A stretch of 64,000 nt of DNA from Euclidia mi. Lineage: Eukaryota > Arthropoda > Insecta > Lepidoptera > Erebidae. A program made the translations under genes and the position numbers. The stretch covers positions 73,764,450 through 73,828,449 of the forward strand of contig OX123187.2 of assembly GCA_944739405.2 (NCBI GenBank). The letters are read 5' to 3'. The notes under the pieces are model-generated. The model made no database searches, was not told the origin of the DNA, and worked only from the letters and a program-made list of their open reading frames with translations. Positions 22,087 through 33,455 of the stretch are shown here, one piece after another (within the stretch, counting starts at the first letter, position 1; every line of letters starts with the position of its first letter).

Positions 22087-25000
22087 ATGGAACTTATAGT
22101 AATCCAAGAAGACATTCGGATACAATTGCAAAAAGCTAAAATTAATTTCAAAAAATGCCCTAAGGATAGAATTACTAAGTCATATGTCAGCAATAGAATT
22201 GACAATGTCAAAAGTAAATGGAAGGAGTTTTTTCTTAATCACTCTTTGATTTTAAAATGTCAAGAAGCAAAAAGGTCTAATTATTTTAAAGAGGATTTAT
22301 TTAATGAAGTCGAAGAATTTTATTTGGAATTTATTTCGGAATTGACAGATTTATTAGAAAAACTAAGTGGTGGTACAGAAAAAAGTGGTCATTCTAGTAG
22401 TAACGAACCAAAGGTCTTTAAGAATTCAACCCCTATAAAATTACCGAAGATAACCATACCAACGTTTTCGGGTCGTTACACAGAATGGATTACTTTTAGG
22501 GATTTGTTTGTATCATTGATCCATAACAACGAAAGCATTGATAGTGTTCAGAAACTGCACTATCTAAAGGGACACTTGACGGGAGAAGCGGAACAGCTTT
22601 TGCGACACATTCCTATAACCACAGAAAATTATCAACAATGTTGGAGCTTATTGGAGAAAAGGTTCAATAATAAACAATTTCTGGCAAATAATATATTTTC
22701 AAGATTCTTTTCACAGCGGAGTATAACGACAGAATCTGCAACAAATCTTAAACAATTGTTGGACAACACCACAGACATGTTGCATGGATTAAAGGGTTTG
22801 GGTATAGACACAACTTCGTGGGATGCTATTATTATTTATATTGTATCACAGAAATTTGATACTGAAACGAGGAAACAATGGGAAGCCAAAGTAAGTGAAA
22901 TTACATTTGATTATAATGTTTTACCAAATTTTGATCAGTTTCAGAAATTTATGGAAAACAGATTTCATTCTTTAGAATTCTTGGATGCTACTTATAAGGA
23001 TGCGCATCATAAGCAAATGATCAAACCTCATTTCAGTAACAATTTTCATACTTCGAAAACACAGAATTGTTCGCAAGTAGCTTGCTCTTATTGCAAAGGT
23101 GATCATAAAATATATTTTTGTAAAGACTTTTTGAAACTAGACAACTACACAAGACGTACATTTGTTAAAGACAATAGCTTATGTTACAACTGTTTAGGGA
23201 ATAACCACAATGTTAAGTATTGTCGTAACACAACTTCTTGCCAAATTTGTAAAAGACGACATCACTCATTATTACATTCCAGTAGTGCTGAGGCTGATTC
23301 ACCATTGGAGCCTGTAGCATCACACCAGGTATCAGAAGAAGTTACCACGGGAAGCACACATATTTCAAAAGGGTTTGCACAAATTTCATTGTTACCAACA
23401 GCAATTGTTTATGTTCATTCAAAAAGAGGTGTCATACCCCTACGTGCATTAATAGACCAGGGGTCTCACATTTCTTTTATCACACAAGCAGCTGTTCAAT
23501 TGCTGGGCTTAAAGAACACCGCAGTCATGGGTAATTTTTCGGGATTGGGCAACGACATTCAGGTGGTTTCTAGATCGAAGACACAAGTTGGTCTTCATTC
23601 ATTGCTCAATCCAGACTGCTTTGTCCATGTTACCACTTTTGTTTTGGACAAATTGACCGGGTTACTGCCACCAAGGGAAATATTGTTAGAACCTTGGTCA
23701 GTTTTAGACAATATTCAATTAGCCGATCCAGAGTTTCATACACCCAACAAGATAGATCTGTTATTGGGATCTGACGTTTATGGTAACATATTAAGAGAAG
23801 GGTTTTATAAATGTCCATCAGGCTCGTTGCTAGCCCAGGAAACAATTTTCGGATGGATTTTATCTGGAACAAATAAGGAACAGAAATATTCATCAAACAT
23901 AGTTAGTATGCATGTTGAGATGGACAATATGTTGAAAGCGTTTTGGGAAATGGAAAATGAACCACAATTTAACCAAAAAATCATGTCGGAAGAAGAACAA
24001 CGCTGTGAAGACATTTACGCCTCGACTACTACACGCGATGAAAGTGGTCGCTATATTGTTAGGTTACCTTTTAGAGATGAGAAACCAGCTTGTTTGGGTC
24101 AGTCAAGGGAAATAGCATTGAGAAGATTTATGTCCATCGAACGAAAATTGGAGAAAAATAACCAATTAAAAAATGAATTTAAACAAACATTCGATGAATA
24201 TTTAGAACTCAATCATATGCGGCCAGTTAACAACAAAGATAGTAACGAAGGGGTCTACTTACCATACCATGCTGTCATCAAAGAGGATAGAACTACCACT
24301 AAAGTACGTGTAGTCTTCGATGCGTCCTGTAAAGGTAGAAATGGAGTATCGTTGAACGATAATTTGATGGTCGGACCTACGTTACAATCGGATCTTCGTC
24401 ATATAATAATGCGATGGAGGAAATATCGAATCTGTCTTTCAGCTGACATTGTTAAAATGTATCGGCAGATTAGAGTACATGAGGAAGATACTGATTACCA
24501 ACGCATCCTGTGGCGAGATTCATCTGAAAGGGTAATTACTGCATATAAACTATTAACAGTTACTTTCGGCACATCATCAGCCCCATATTTAGCAGTTAAA
24601 ACATTAATGCAACTTGCCAAGGATGAAGGTGGTCAATACCCACTGGTTGCAGAAAGAGTCAAAAGGGATTTCTATATGGATGATTTTATGTCTGGGTGTG
24701 ATGATGAGAATCAAGCAATTAAAATATGTGATCAGTTAACTAACTTGTTAAATAATGGTGGGTTTGAACTGCAAAAATGGAAAAGCAACAGTGAAACGGT
24801 AATGAATAAGATACAAAAGAACAGCAAAGAGATTAAAGGTATCGAAGAAGGCAAAGAGCTTAAAGAAAAAATAGAAGGCACCAATAAAATACTTGGACTT
24901 ACCTGGAACCGGGTGGAAGACCGCTTTGAATATGCTGTTAAATTGCCTGCCATGTCGGTTCCGGTAACTAAAAGGCAAGTTTTATCCGATATATCTCGTT

Positions 25001-27234
25001 TATATGATCCGCTGGGATGGTTGGCACCGAGTATTATAAGAGCAAAAATATTTATTCAGAGGTTATGGTTATCTGGACTCGGTTGGGATGAAGAATTGCC
25101 ACAAAATTTACTTGATGAATGGATTACTTATCGCGAAGCTTTAAATGATCTTACTAACTTTCGATTAAATCGTTGGATGAATTGTAAAGGTAATGACCGT
25201 CAAGTAGAACTTCATGGATATTGTGATGCATCTAATTTAGCCTATGGCGCTGTAGTGTATCTACGCGTGGTGAATTATGAAAATAATGTTGAAGTCAGTT
25301 TAGTGACAGCAAAAACTAGAGTGGCTCCAATTAAACAAATATCCACACCTAGATTAGAGCTATGTGGAGCAGTTCTTTTGGCAAAACTTCTTGTGGAAGT
25401 TGGTACTGTACTTGAAATCCCTAAGGCACATTGGCATGCGTGGACTGATTTGGAAGTGGTACTAGCATGGTTGAGTAGCGCTCCATGCAGATGGAAACCA
25501 TTTATAGGTAACCGTGTGGCAACAATAGTTTCACATTTGGATAGAGGTCAGTGGTCATACGTAAAATCCGAATTTAATCCAGCGGATGTAGCGTCTCGTG
25601 GTATTAAACCAAATGCTATCAGTACCTACCAGTTATGGTTAAACGGACCGGAAGGGTTAAAGGATAAGGAGATTTCATATAAGAATCCAAAAAATTTGTA
25701 TACCAAGCTAGAAGAAAGGACAAGATCAGTGTATGTTACCGTCGAAGAAGAAGAAGATATGTGGTCGAAATTTTCATCTTTGACTAGGTTGTTGCGTGTA
25801 GTGGCCTACTGTAGAAGATTTCTGGGAAAAAGGGACAAAATACCACACCATATTTACCTTCTGAAAGAAGAAATATATGAGGCATTAAACATAATGATAA
25901 GAAGAAGCCAAAATATATATTTTAAACAAGAAATAGAAGATATTAGCAATGAAAAAAACGTTAAGAAAAATTCTAAACTTACCTCATTAAATCCCTATTT
26001 GGAATCAGGATTACTTCGTGTTGGTGGGCGGATACAACTAGCTCAGGTAGACGAAAACAGAAAACATCCAATAATAATTGCACATGAATCACATTTGGCG
26101 AAACTTTTAGTTGCAGATGCACATATCAAAACTCTACACGGTGGTCCTCAACTCATGCTAAACTATATACGTTCCAAATATTGGATTATTGGAGTTAAAA
26201 CTTTAGTAAAATTTCATTACAGAAAATGTGTAACATGTGCTCGTTATCGGATTCAGCATAAAAATCAATTAATGGGGCAGTTGCCAGTTGAAAGAATTTC
26301 GGCAACTAGAGCATTTTTATTTAGTGGAGTTGACTATGCTGGACCAATTAATATTAGAATTTCGAAGGGCAGAGGCAATCAATCGTATATGGGTTACATA
26401 TGTCTTTTTATTTGCATGTCGACACGAGCAATTCATTTAGAAGCTGTCAGCGATTTGTCTAGTCAGGGATTTTTAGCAGCTTTCAAAAGATTTGTAGCAA
26501 GGCGTGGTCACTGTAGCAACTTGTATAGTGATAATGGCAGTAATTTTGTAGGAGCGGCACGTGAACTAAAGGTGTTATTCAATAATGAAAGATCTAGTTT
26601 TCTACCAGAAATATCGGACTGGCTTGCTACAAATGGGACTCAATGGCATTTCATACCCCCTCTTGCGCCCAATTTTGGAGGCTTATGGGAAGCAGGGGTC
26701 AAATCCACCAAACATCACCTTAGACGAATAATTGGTAACTCCACCCTAACTTTTGAAGAAATGTCTACTGTATTGGCTCAAATTGAGGCGTGTCTCAATT
26801 CAAGACCAATATCATATATAGAAGATCATGAAGATACCATGCCACTAACACCGGGACATTTTTTAGTAGGAGAACCTTTGATCTTACCTCCTGAGCGTGA
26901 TTACGAACAAGCTTCAGTCAGTTCTTTGAGGAGATGGCAACTTTGTCAACGTATGGTACAACATTTTTGGAGAAGATGGTCTCAAGAGTATCTTTCAGGG
27001 TTGATGCACAGGCACAAATGGAATAAATTGATACCGGAGCCACAGATAGGTGACGTCGTCTTGGTTAAGGAACCTGATTTACCACCCGCCAGATGGTTAA
27101 TGGGTAGAATAGTTGAAAAGCACCCTGGCGTGGATAATGTAACCAGGGTTGTTACTTTACGTTATAAAGATTCTTTTATAAAACGCCCAGTATCAAAGAT
27201 TTGTGTTTTACCTGTTAATAATAATGATGTTTAG
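22087..27234 (+). CDS. BEL/Pao gag-pol polyprotein, intact
   Basis: An unbroken 1,715-codon frame from the first in-frame ATG (22087; the preceding in-frame stop is at 22045) to TAG at 27232. In order: DUF1759 gag region (about 119-270, PTFSGRYTEW); three Cys/His knuckles (333-395, e.g. CYNCLGNNHNVKYC); an aspartic protease of DUF1758 type with D457-Q-G-S; RT with D787 in SADIVKMY and Y863-M-D-D; a Peptidase_A17/RNase H region (CDASN, D1047); an HHCC integrase zinc domain (HGG near 1351, CVTC near 1381); the integrase core D1416, D1482, E1535; and a C-terminal DUF5641 domain (about 1610-1712). All catalytic residues I can check are present. The product would form the particle and carry out reverse transcription and integration. 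Confidence 0.96.
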   Translation: MELIVIQEDIRIQLQKAKINFKKCPKDRITKSYVSNRIDNVKSKWKEFFLNHSLILKCQEAKRSNYFKEDLFNEVEEFYLEFISELTDLLEKLSGGTEKSGHSSSNEPKVFKNSTPIKLPKITIPTFSGRYTEWITFRDLFVSLIHNNESIDSVQKLHYLKGHLTGEAEQLLRHIPITTENYQQCWSLLEKRFNNKQFLANNIFSRFFSQRSITTESATNLKQLLDNTTDMLHGLKGLGIDTTSWDAIIIYIVSQKFDTETRKQWEAKVSEITFDYNVLPNFDQFQKFMENRFHSLEFLDATYKDAHHKQMIKPHFSNNFHTSKTQNCSQVACSYCKGDHKIYFCKDFLKLDNYTRRTFVKDNSLCYNCLGNNHNVKYCRNTTSCQICKRRHHSLLHSSSAEADSPLEPVASHQVSEEVTTGSTHISKGFAQISLLPTAIVYVHSKRGVIPLRALIDQGSHISFITQAAVQLLGLKNTAVMGNFSGLGNDIQVVSRSKTQVGLHSLLNPDCFVHVTTFVLDKLTGLLPPREILLEPWSVLDNIQLADPEFHTPNKIDLLLGSDVYGNILREGFYKCPSGSLLAQETIFGWILSGTNKEQKYSSNIVSMHVEMDNMLKAFWEMENEPQFNQKIMSEEEQRCEDIYASTTTRDESGRYIVRLPFRDEKPACLGQSREIALRRFMSIERKLEKNNQLKNEFKQTFDEYLELNHMRPVNNKDSNEGVYLPYHAVIKEDRTTTKVRVVFDASCKGRNGVSLNDNLMVGPTLQSDLRHIIMRWRKYRICLSADIVKMYRQIRVHEEDTDYQRILWRDSSERVITAYKLLTVTFGTSSAPYLAVKTLMQLAKDEGGQYPLVAERVKRDFYMDDFMSGCDDENQAIKICDQLTNLLNNGGFELQKWKSNSETVMNKIQKNSKEIKGIEEGKELKEKIEGTNKILGLTWNRVEDRFEYAVKLPAMSVPVTKRQVLSDISRLYDPLGWLAPSIIRAKIFIQRLWLSGLGWDEELPQNLLDEWITYREALNDLTNFRLNRWMNCKGNDRQVELHGYCDASNLAYGAVVYLRVVNYENNVEVSLVTAKTRVAPIKQISTPRLELCGAVLLAKLLVEVGTVLEIPKAHWHAWTDLEVVLAWLSSAPCRWKPFIGNRVATIVSHLDRGQWSYVKSEFNPADVASRGIKPNAISTYQLWLNGPEGLKDKEISYKNPKNLYTKLEERTRSVYVTVEEEEDMWSKFSSLTRLLRVVAYCRRFLGKRDKIPHHIYLLKEEIYEALNIMIRRSQNIYFKQEIEDISNEKNVKKNSKLTSLNPYLESGLLRVGGRIQLAQVDENRKHPIIIAHESHLAKLLVADAHIKTLHGGPQLMLNYIRSKYWIIGVKTLVKFHYRKCVTCARYRIQHKNQLMGQLPVERISATRAFLFSGVDYAGPINIRISKGRGNQSYMGYICLFICMSTRAIHLEAVSDLSSQGFLAAFKRFVARRGHCSNLYSDNGSNFVGAARELKVLFNNERSSFLPEISDWLATNGTQWHFIPPLAPNFGGLWEAGVKSTKHHLRRIIGNSTLTFEEMSTVLAQIEACLNSRPISYIEDHEDTMPLTPGHFLVGEPLILPPERDYEQASVSSLRRWQLCQRMVQHFWRRWSQEYLSGLMHRHKWNKLIPEPQIGDVVLVKEPDLPPARWLMGRIVEKHPGVDNVTRVVTLRYKDSFIKRPVSKICVLPVNNNDV

Positions 27235-27340
27235 TTGCGTATAATTTTTTGTGTATGTAAGCACCTATCTAGTGAATTTTGTTTCTTTGAATATAATAAT
27301 AACATAAGCTTTTGTAAATTATCAAGGACTGTTGTCCTTA

Positions 27341-27351
27341 GTGGGCGGGTA
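27341..27351 (+). other. Polypurine tract region
   Basis: GTGGGCGGGTA sits directly before the 3' LTR, where the plus-strand primer forms. The purine run is interrupted by T and C, so it is a weak match. Confidence 0.5.
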
Positions 27352-27721
27352 TGTTCAGGGTTTTATAGCAAAATGGTTTTAAACATTTATATTAGTTTTT
27401 GTTGCAGTATTAATATTTTAATGTATATAATTGTTAATTTCAAAGGGGACCGATAGAGGGAGCTTATCGGTTTAAATTCAAGATATGGTTTCGTTCACAA
27501 TGTCAGTATATATAGTTTTGGGGATTTTTGTAATAACATTTTATGCCGATAGATGGCTCTTATCGATTTAAATTTGAGGTATGGTTTGGTTACCGCGGCT
27601 TGTATAAATATTGGGTGATTTTATTGCAATAAACGTGCTTCATCTAATACTCTGGTGTTTTATTGTTGAAACTACAGTGGTTCCAATCAGCACCCTTGGA
27701 TTTCCCTAGGAAATTGGGACA
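27352..27721 (+). repeat. 3' LTR of BEL/Pao element
   Basis: The same 370 bp as the 5' LTR with no difference seen by eye, including the AATAAA at 27628-27633. It is followed by the CCATC duplication and the rest of the interrupted SINE. Confidence 0.95.
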
Positions 27722-27755
27722 CCATCAGGCATGATAGTGGTCAATCGCGAACCTA
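27722..27755 (+). mobile_element. SINE-B, right remainder
   Basis: CCATCAGGCATGATAGTGG continues the CTTACCATC that ends at 21234. The CATTGCTTACCATCAGG arrangement is typical of the 3' part of lepidopteran SINE/LINE tails. The 3' limit is approximate. Confidence 0.55.
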
Positions 27756-28356
27756 TATATAGCGCGACAGTATATATTATACAGAGCTGGTGTGATTCAT
27801 TTCCAAAGCTACTATTTTGCTCAGTATTATTTGCTATGATCCTCCAAACCCGAAAGTACTAATCAGTACAGCAAAGGCAAGCTATCGATGTTCCTCCGTA
27901 GAATATTGTTCTCTAAGCTGTGGGTATTACCTCCATTATTGCCTATAGGTACTGTTAGTTAAATTAACAGCTATTCAGATTATCTTGTATACCTAAATTT
28001 GTAAATATGCTTGTGCGCTCTCACTATAATCCTCGATAGAGTAATTAATTGTTAGATTATCTTGTAATACTCCTGCCATATTACATAGTTTGTGTTTAAT
28101 GAATATTTAAGTAATTTGTTTGTAATTATATAGATAGATTGCCCGTATGATGTAGGGGTTTAAATGGTCGACTTTCTAGTAGATTTAGTTCTAGATTAAA
28201 TCCTTACTCGAAACATTTTGTGTGATGAGTTATGATGGCTGTCGCTTCAATGCGTAAATAGTTGATATGTATTTCCTTTTTTATCCATCTAGTGAAACTT
28301 TTATGGTCGGTTTCAATATTCGATCTATCCATAGATTTCGCTACTAAAGATACATA
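27756..28356. other. Unassigned AT-rich DNA
   Basis: No open frame of interest, no splice-bounded segment and no repeat terminus was recognised here. Confidence 0.5.
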
Positions 28357-28563
28357 TCTTAATATATAAAATCCTTGCGTTACTGACTGACTGACAGACA
28401 CCCTACGGCCGAAACTATTGGACGCAGGAAGCTGAAATTTGGCATGTATGTTCCTTGGGGACCGTAGGGGTGCACTAAAAAGGGATTTCCCGAAATTCCC
28501 ACGGGATCGGCCAAAATGGGTAAATTAAAAAAAAATGCAGGCCTAGCTGCTGGCATCCTCTAG
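28357..28563 (+). mobile_element. Short non-autonomous Helitron
   Basis: Starts TCTTAATATATAAAATCC after A28356 and ends CCTCTAG before T28564. It is the same family as 12793-12999 (shared GCGTTACTGACTGACTGACAG and GGGATTTCCCGAAATTCCC). The body is clearly alignable by eye. Confidence 0.85.
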
Positions 28564-29243
28564 TTTGACATAGGCTGCATACACAATAATTTTATTTACC
28601 TGTAGTAAATCCTAGGATAGATCGAATTTTGAAACCGGCTGTTACTCAGAAAGGTTGGGACTAAAGTTGGTACTATAATTATTTACTTCATCTGTGGGCG
28701 GAGAATGATTTACATTGAAATCTCGACACAGTATATGATTAACCTGATAGTTTCCGCCGCCCGGAAATTGAAACACCTAAGAGCCAAGAGTGTACACCAC
28801 TTAAGCTTACACCTTCCATTCAATAGTTACCCCAATTTACCTTAATTAAGAGTTGATTGAATAGTTTCGGTCTTATAGTGACGAGATGCTACCAAGCCAA
28901 AGTTCTCGTTCACACCCACAGCAACTTTGAATTTTGATTAATAATATAAATTCAAACTAACAGTGCTTCCGTTCAACTTTATATCCAACTAGCAAAATTT
29001 TAACTTACGGGTGTCTCAGCTATTTGCAGCCATTTAATAAATTTAGGGTTCCTTTTAAAGACCATGGTATACAAATTAACATCTTGTTGTAGGTATAATG
29101 TTTGGTGAGCCACATATACCTAACTAGGTATCATATATACCTAATATATGGGTAGGTAGGTAGGTACTAATAAGTGAATGTGTTATGGTTTTTTTTAATA
29201 AATCTTTTATAGAGTGGATATTGGCCGTGTCACGGTAATATAA
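28564..29243. other. Unassigned DNA
   Basis: Nothing recognised except a short (TAGG)n run at 29151-29164. Confidence 0.5.
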
Positions 29244-29938
29244 GGTTGGTTTTAGTCTTACGCTGACGGCACGCGCACCGTCAGCGCTGATGGCCGAGAT
29301 ATATGAACTTCTAGGAAGCGTTTTTGAATGACGCGTAGCTATCAGCGCGCACGGTGGTCAGCGTTCATAGCTACGCAGACGTACGCGTCGCGCGTCGGCC
29401 CCGCGTAGCTGTCGGCGCTGACGATCGCTCGAGCGCCTCTGCTTTCAGTGAGCGTTTTAGTGTCGAGCGGAGCGGATGTCATCAGCGCGTACAGTCATGG
29501 CGAATCGCGAAGTGGATACAGGTCCAGTTATCGATGAGTCCTTCAATCGGTGGTATAGGCACGATTCGTAGGCTGCTATGGACCAGTTTATCCTGTATCT
29601 TTGCCAGTAATTCGTCAAAAGTTCTATTTGACATTCGAAAGTAATTAAAGAATTTACTTTTGTCAGCCCTCAAAGTACCATAAAACAAGACAAATTCTTC
29701 TGCAACGGCTCTCTGCTCAATCAATGGATGAAAATGGAGTCTTCATCGTCGCCGATTTTTATTTTTATTGGGATAGATAGTACAAAGCAGCAATAATTAA
29801 TACACTCCGCATTTTGATCATCGACTGTACAGTAAGGTGGTCAGTACGATATTAAAACGAGCCACGCTGAGCCACAGCGCTGACTAACTACGCGCTGAGC
29901 TATGAGCGCTGACGGTGAGCGTGAGACTAAAATCAGCC
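29244..29938 (-). mobile_element. PIF/Harbinger element with transposase remnant
   Basis: 695 bp with 3-bp TAA duplications (29241-29243, 29939-29941). Inverted ends are GGTTGGTTTTAGTCTTACGCT and, reversed on the right, GGCTGATTTTAGTCTCACGCT. The subterminal CACCGTCAGCGC is shared by both ends. TAA duplication plus GGNTGGTTTTAG ends fits PIF/Harbinger, and the coding remnant inside agrees. Confidence 0.88.
29482..29740 (-). pseudogene. Harbinger transposase N-terminal remnant
   Basis: The minus strand reads PLIEQRAVAEEFVLFYGTL, FFNYFRMSNRTFDELLAKI and LRIVPIPPIEGLI. This is the conserved N-terminal part of PIF/Harbinger nuclease-type transposases (the HARBI1-like family: short acidic leader, then FRMS...FDELL). 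A frameshift separates the acidic leader DDEDSIFIH (about 29750) from PLIEQR. The catalytic DDE region is absent, so it is an internal-deletion derivative. Confidence 0.8.
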
Positions 29939-29941
29939 TAA

Positions 29942-32570
29942 TGGTTGCCATAATGGATGTGCCTAGACTGCTTATTGAGTAAAAAAAATAAATTGCTCAA
30001 GAAGAGCAAGTGGCCCTGGGGGATACTCGTTTCATCTTCTCTTTAATCACTATTCTTAGAACCAAAAATTAGACTAGAATCTATCAGTTCAAAGTCTTCA
30101 AAGATATTGTCTTCTCGTTTTTGTACGGAACCATTAACGATTTACAAGCTCTATCGTTTTCCATTGTAATACTACTAGCACCTAATAGCTTTTTTGTGAG
30201 GCTGGGCATTTTTGTTTAATGTTATTCTTATATGCTCTACTTCTTTTAAACGTTTTCCACTTTTCGAACTCCACGTTTAACTGTTACAAATACTGAGCGT
30301 TGTTTATATGAATAAAATGATCCACATTTTTAATAAAGTATTCAAAAACTTTGTAAAAGACAAAATATTCTGTTAGCGCTCTATTCTTACTTCCTCCAAA
30401 TTGCGGCAATTAAGCCATTTTACCTAAGTATTGCATTACCTATTCAACTACTTACACTTACGACCCACCTTGGCAACCTTTAAGTTTGTCTTCCTACTTA
30501 TTGGCTTTTTCGAAACTTTCCTTGAATATGTTATAATACTGCCTCATTGGATCCGTATTGCGAGCTCATTTTCTTGTTCATTAGTTTAACCAACGCTTGT
30601 ATGCTAAAAACAGTAAGATATGATACAATGTTAATTCATTCATTTAATGCTATAATTATTCTCAAAAATATCATGTTAGTTTGTTGACTGTCCGCGTATT
30701 ATTTTAGTTTTAACCTACATATTGTACTTGGCGTACTTTTTATTGTTTGTGTCTCAAACCTCGATAATATTTAGATGAAGAACAACAGTGTCGATCTCGG
30801 AGAACTGCCTAGAACCATAAATTAACTATAGTACCTACCTATGTACTTTCAAATTGAATCTTACTTCATGCACCCACTGTGGCTTGTCTTAAAAATGGTG
30901 GGGCAATATTCTTAAAAATAATTTGTGATGTCCACACTTGGCTCTATTCCTGTTCATCCCCTCAGGGGTCTGGCGTGAACACACTAACAATTATAGGGAA
31001 ATTAATGGAGTATAACACGATTGCGACGCGTAAATCTGGCACCGCCACTTGGCTGACACAAATCTGAAGTTTGGATCCACTCCAAATTCAATAATAGCTT
31101 TGTGGGTCTCAAGACACAAGATTATAACTTAAGCCGCTTTCGAGAGTAATGTTAATGTGATATTAAAGTTTGTCACCTTGTGGCTTCCGCCATTCTCATA
31201 GTTGGCGGTGGTAGACATTTTACAGAAAACGTGGAGATATTTACAATCTAGGTTTCAAAAATATTATTGTAAGAAACAAGATGCGAATTCTCACAAAGAT
31301 TAAGGGATGAAAAGGTCGAAGATTAATTTGAATATGTTATTGATAAGTACCTTGTAAGAAATAATTTTATAAGAGCACTGTGAAAATGTTTTAAAAATAC
31401 ACTTACTCAAATTTCCTAGTAAAAAATATACACTTAATTTTTTGGTTATTCTCTTTGATTTTTTACTGAGTACTATGTAGAGTGCTTGGATCTATTTCCT
31501 TGACCTTTGTTATTATATAATTTAGTCAAACTTTCATTATGTTTACTGCTTACTATCAGCTAAGCCCCCAGTATGCTATCATTGGCAATAAAAAGTCTTA
31601 TTACCAACTTATAATTCTAATATAATTATTGAAAAAGACATTAAACTAAGATATTCCCACTGAGTTTTCCTCAAACATCATCAAAATCGTAAAATCAAAA
31701 AATGATTTTAATGGCTGCCATTACACTTCAGAATGAAGAGCTCTTTATAACATCCCATCGTGATACTGTAGCAATTAAAAAACCAAAAATCTTTAGCAGC
31801 ATTGAACTACAACGTTTAAAGCCAACTGGGCAGTACTATTAGTTGGCTCGAAGAACTAATTATTAATTATTTCTCAATATGGAGACAGCTTGTGTATAGA
31901 ACAGCAAAATAGTTCAGTACATTTTATTATGTTGTAAGTAGTCGTGCTTTCAGTTTAACATTATCAATACAATTATCAGGAGAGGCCGGGAAAAGAAAAA
32001 GGGGAGTCAATTGGGAAAGGAGATTTTTTGCCAGTTGGAGGCTAATAAGCATGATACTAGTTGTGAAAAAGCCGACGCTGGTCTCCCGTTAAATCCATAT
32101 AATTATTGCATTTTCAACGTGTATATATATTATAACTTTTTATCATAATAATACATACATATTTCTGTGGTTACTCTTTTTTCTTACAACAGCATCACTT
32201 ACAATGCCGATTTTTTTCAGGTAAACTACGATAGTTTGTTTTACAACTATAGTCGTTTGTATTAAGCTCATGGTACGAGTATCGGCCACAGAATAATACG
32301 TTTACAACCATTAAGCGATGTAACAACTGTACGGGAGCCCGCTATTATTTATGTGTAGCCCCATGCTGTGGCTATGGGTGTTCAGCTAGACGTTGTTTGT
32401 ACAAAATGTTTCGGCTAAATTGGCGGCTAGATCTTGTGTGCAATTGACTGTTTCAATATCATTACTAGGCCACTGGAGATGAGACCTTGTAGTTGTTACT
32501 TGAGAAATGATTATATTGTTTTTTTTTTTTGCTATAGGTTAAGCGTTAAGTGATACTACCCATGTATTAT
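29942..32570. other. Long unassigned stretch
   Basis: I see no convincing coding region or transposon end in 2.6 kb. One acceptor-like TTCATCCCCTCAG at about 30952-30964 is followed by 33 open codons but no donor; see rejected items. Confidence 0.45.
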
Positions 32571-32613
32571 GAAGAAAACAATATAATGATATTATCATTA
32601 CATTGTTTTCTTC
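32571..32613. repeat. Near-perfect palindrome, 21-bp arms
   Basis: Arms 32571-32591 and 32593-32613 are inverted copies with one mismatch and a one-base centre. The arms start GAAGAAAACAAT and meet at ATGATA T TATCAT. It is not attached to any recognised element. Confidence 0.85.
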
Positions 32614-33262
32614 TTTTTAAGTACGCCTATGTTGGCCTACGTCTACGCTACCTGCAAGACTTAGTTAAATAGGTTTTAATACTTAATGTTGCGTGCTGCA
32701 TGGAAATAGACAGAAACAATCTGAACATACTAAACTACATAGCCACAAAAGAGAGTTCTGAAACATCGAGTCACAGAACAAACTATTACATGATTTTCTC
32801 TGGATTGAAATCGGCACACAATATCGCCGGCTTAGCAGTGAGGGTCACCAATTACCAGACCAACAAAACGGTCTTCATTACTAATGTTACATTATAACTA
32901 TGTTATATAGCTCAATGATTCTAAAAATTGTGGACCGCAAACGTTGTCTTAACAACAACACAACATAGGTAAGAATATTTTCACAATATCAAGTTGAGTT
33001 AAATGTTTTGAAGTATTTCTACATGGTTACAGCCGGCATCTCACAATGAAAACGCCCTTTGTTTCATGAAACTTAAATTAATCAAATTAGGAAGTGTGGG
33101 TGTTCCGTCTCCATTTTGTATATCATAATTATGTTTAAATATCATTTTATGTAGGTTGGAAAGGAGATTAAAACCTCTTATTTTATTTTGAGTGGTAAAG
33201 GACACGTGTGAAAGGGTAGTACTATACCCCAACACGAGATGGACGTACATAAATTGCATACT
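32614..33262. other. Unassigned DNA
   Basis: A 65-codon frame at 32700-32897 begins with ATG, but its product matches nothing I know, and neither splice sites nor a promoter support it. Confidence 0.45.
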
Positions 33263-33455
33263 TTCATCGAGAGTGCCGGAGGCCCTATCCCCTATTCCTT
33301 CTCCCTCATTCCACTCCTCATCCTATCCCTTTTCCCAACCCCAACGGGCGGCAATGCACTTGTGACTCATGTGGTGTTGCTTGTGTCCATAGGCGGCTGT
33401 AATAGCTTACCATCAGGCGATCCGTCTGCTCGTTTGCCGCCTATTACTATAAAAA
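33263..33455 (+). repeat. Dispersed repeat G, copy 1 (SINE/LINE tail)
   Basis: Begins near GAGAGTGCCGGAGG and contains CCCCTATTCCTTCTCC and CTTACCATCAGGCGATCC, ending in an A run. The CCATCAGGCGATCCGTCTGCTCG block with a poly-A end is common in lepidopteran non-LTR tails. A second, truncated copy is at 62692-62842. Confidence 0.7.

Larger units (their letters stand above)
21235..27721 (+). mobile_element. Complete BEL/Pao LTR retrotransposon, apparently young
   Basis: 6,487 bp with two 370-bp LTRs (21235-21604, 27352-27721) that look identical base for base. The LTRs start TGTTCAGG and end GGGACA. It has a 5-bp target duplication CCATC (21230-21234, 27722-27726), a primer binding site at 21605, one long gag-pol frame, and no envelope gene. 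The structure has no visible defect. LTR identity implies insertion too recent for mutations to accumulate, so it may still be mobile. Confidence 0.96.

Noticed and set aside
30952..31067. A good acceptor (TTCATCCCCTCAG) followed by 33 open codons to TGA
   Set aside because: No upstream exon, no donor and no recognisable peptide; single acceptor-like sites are common by chance.
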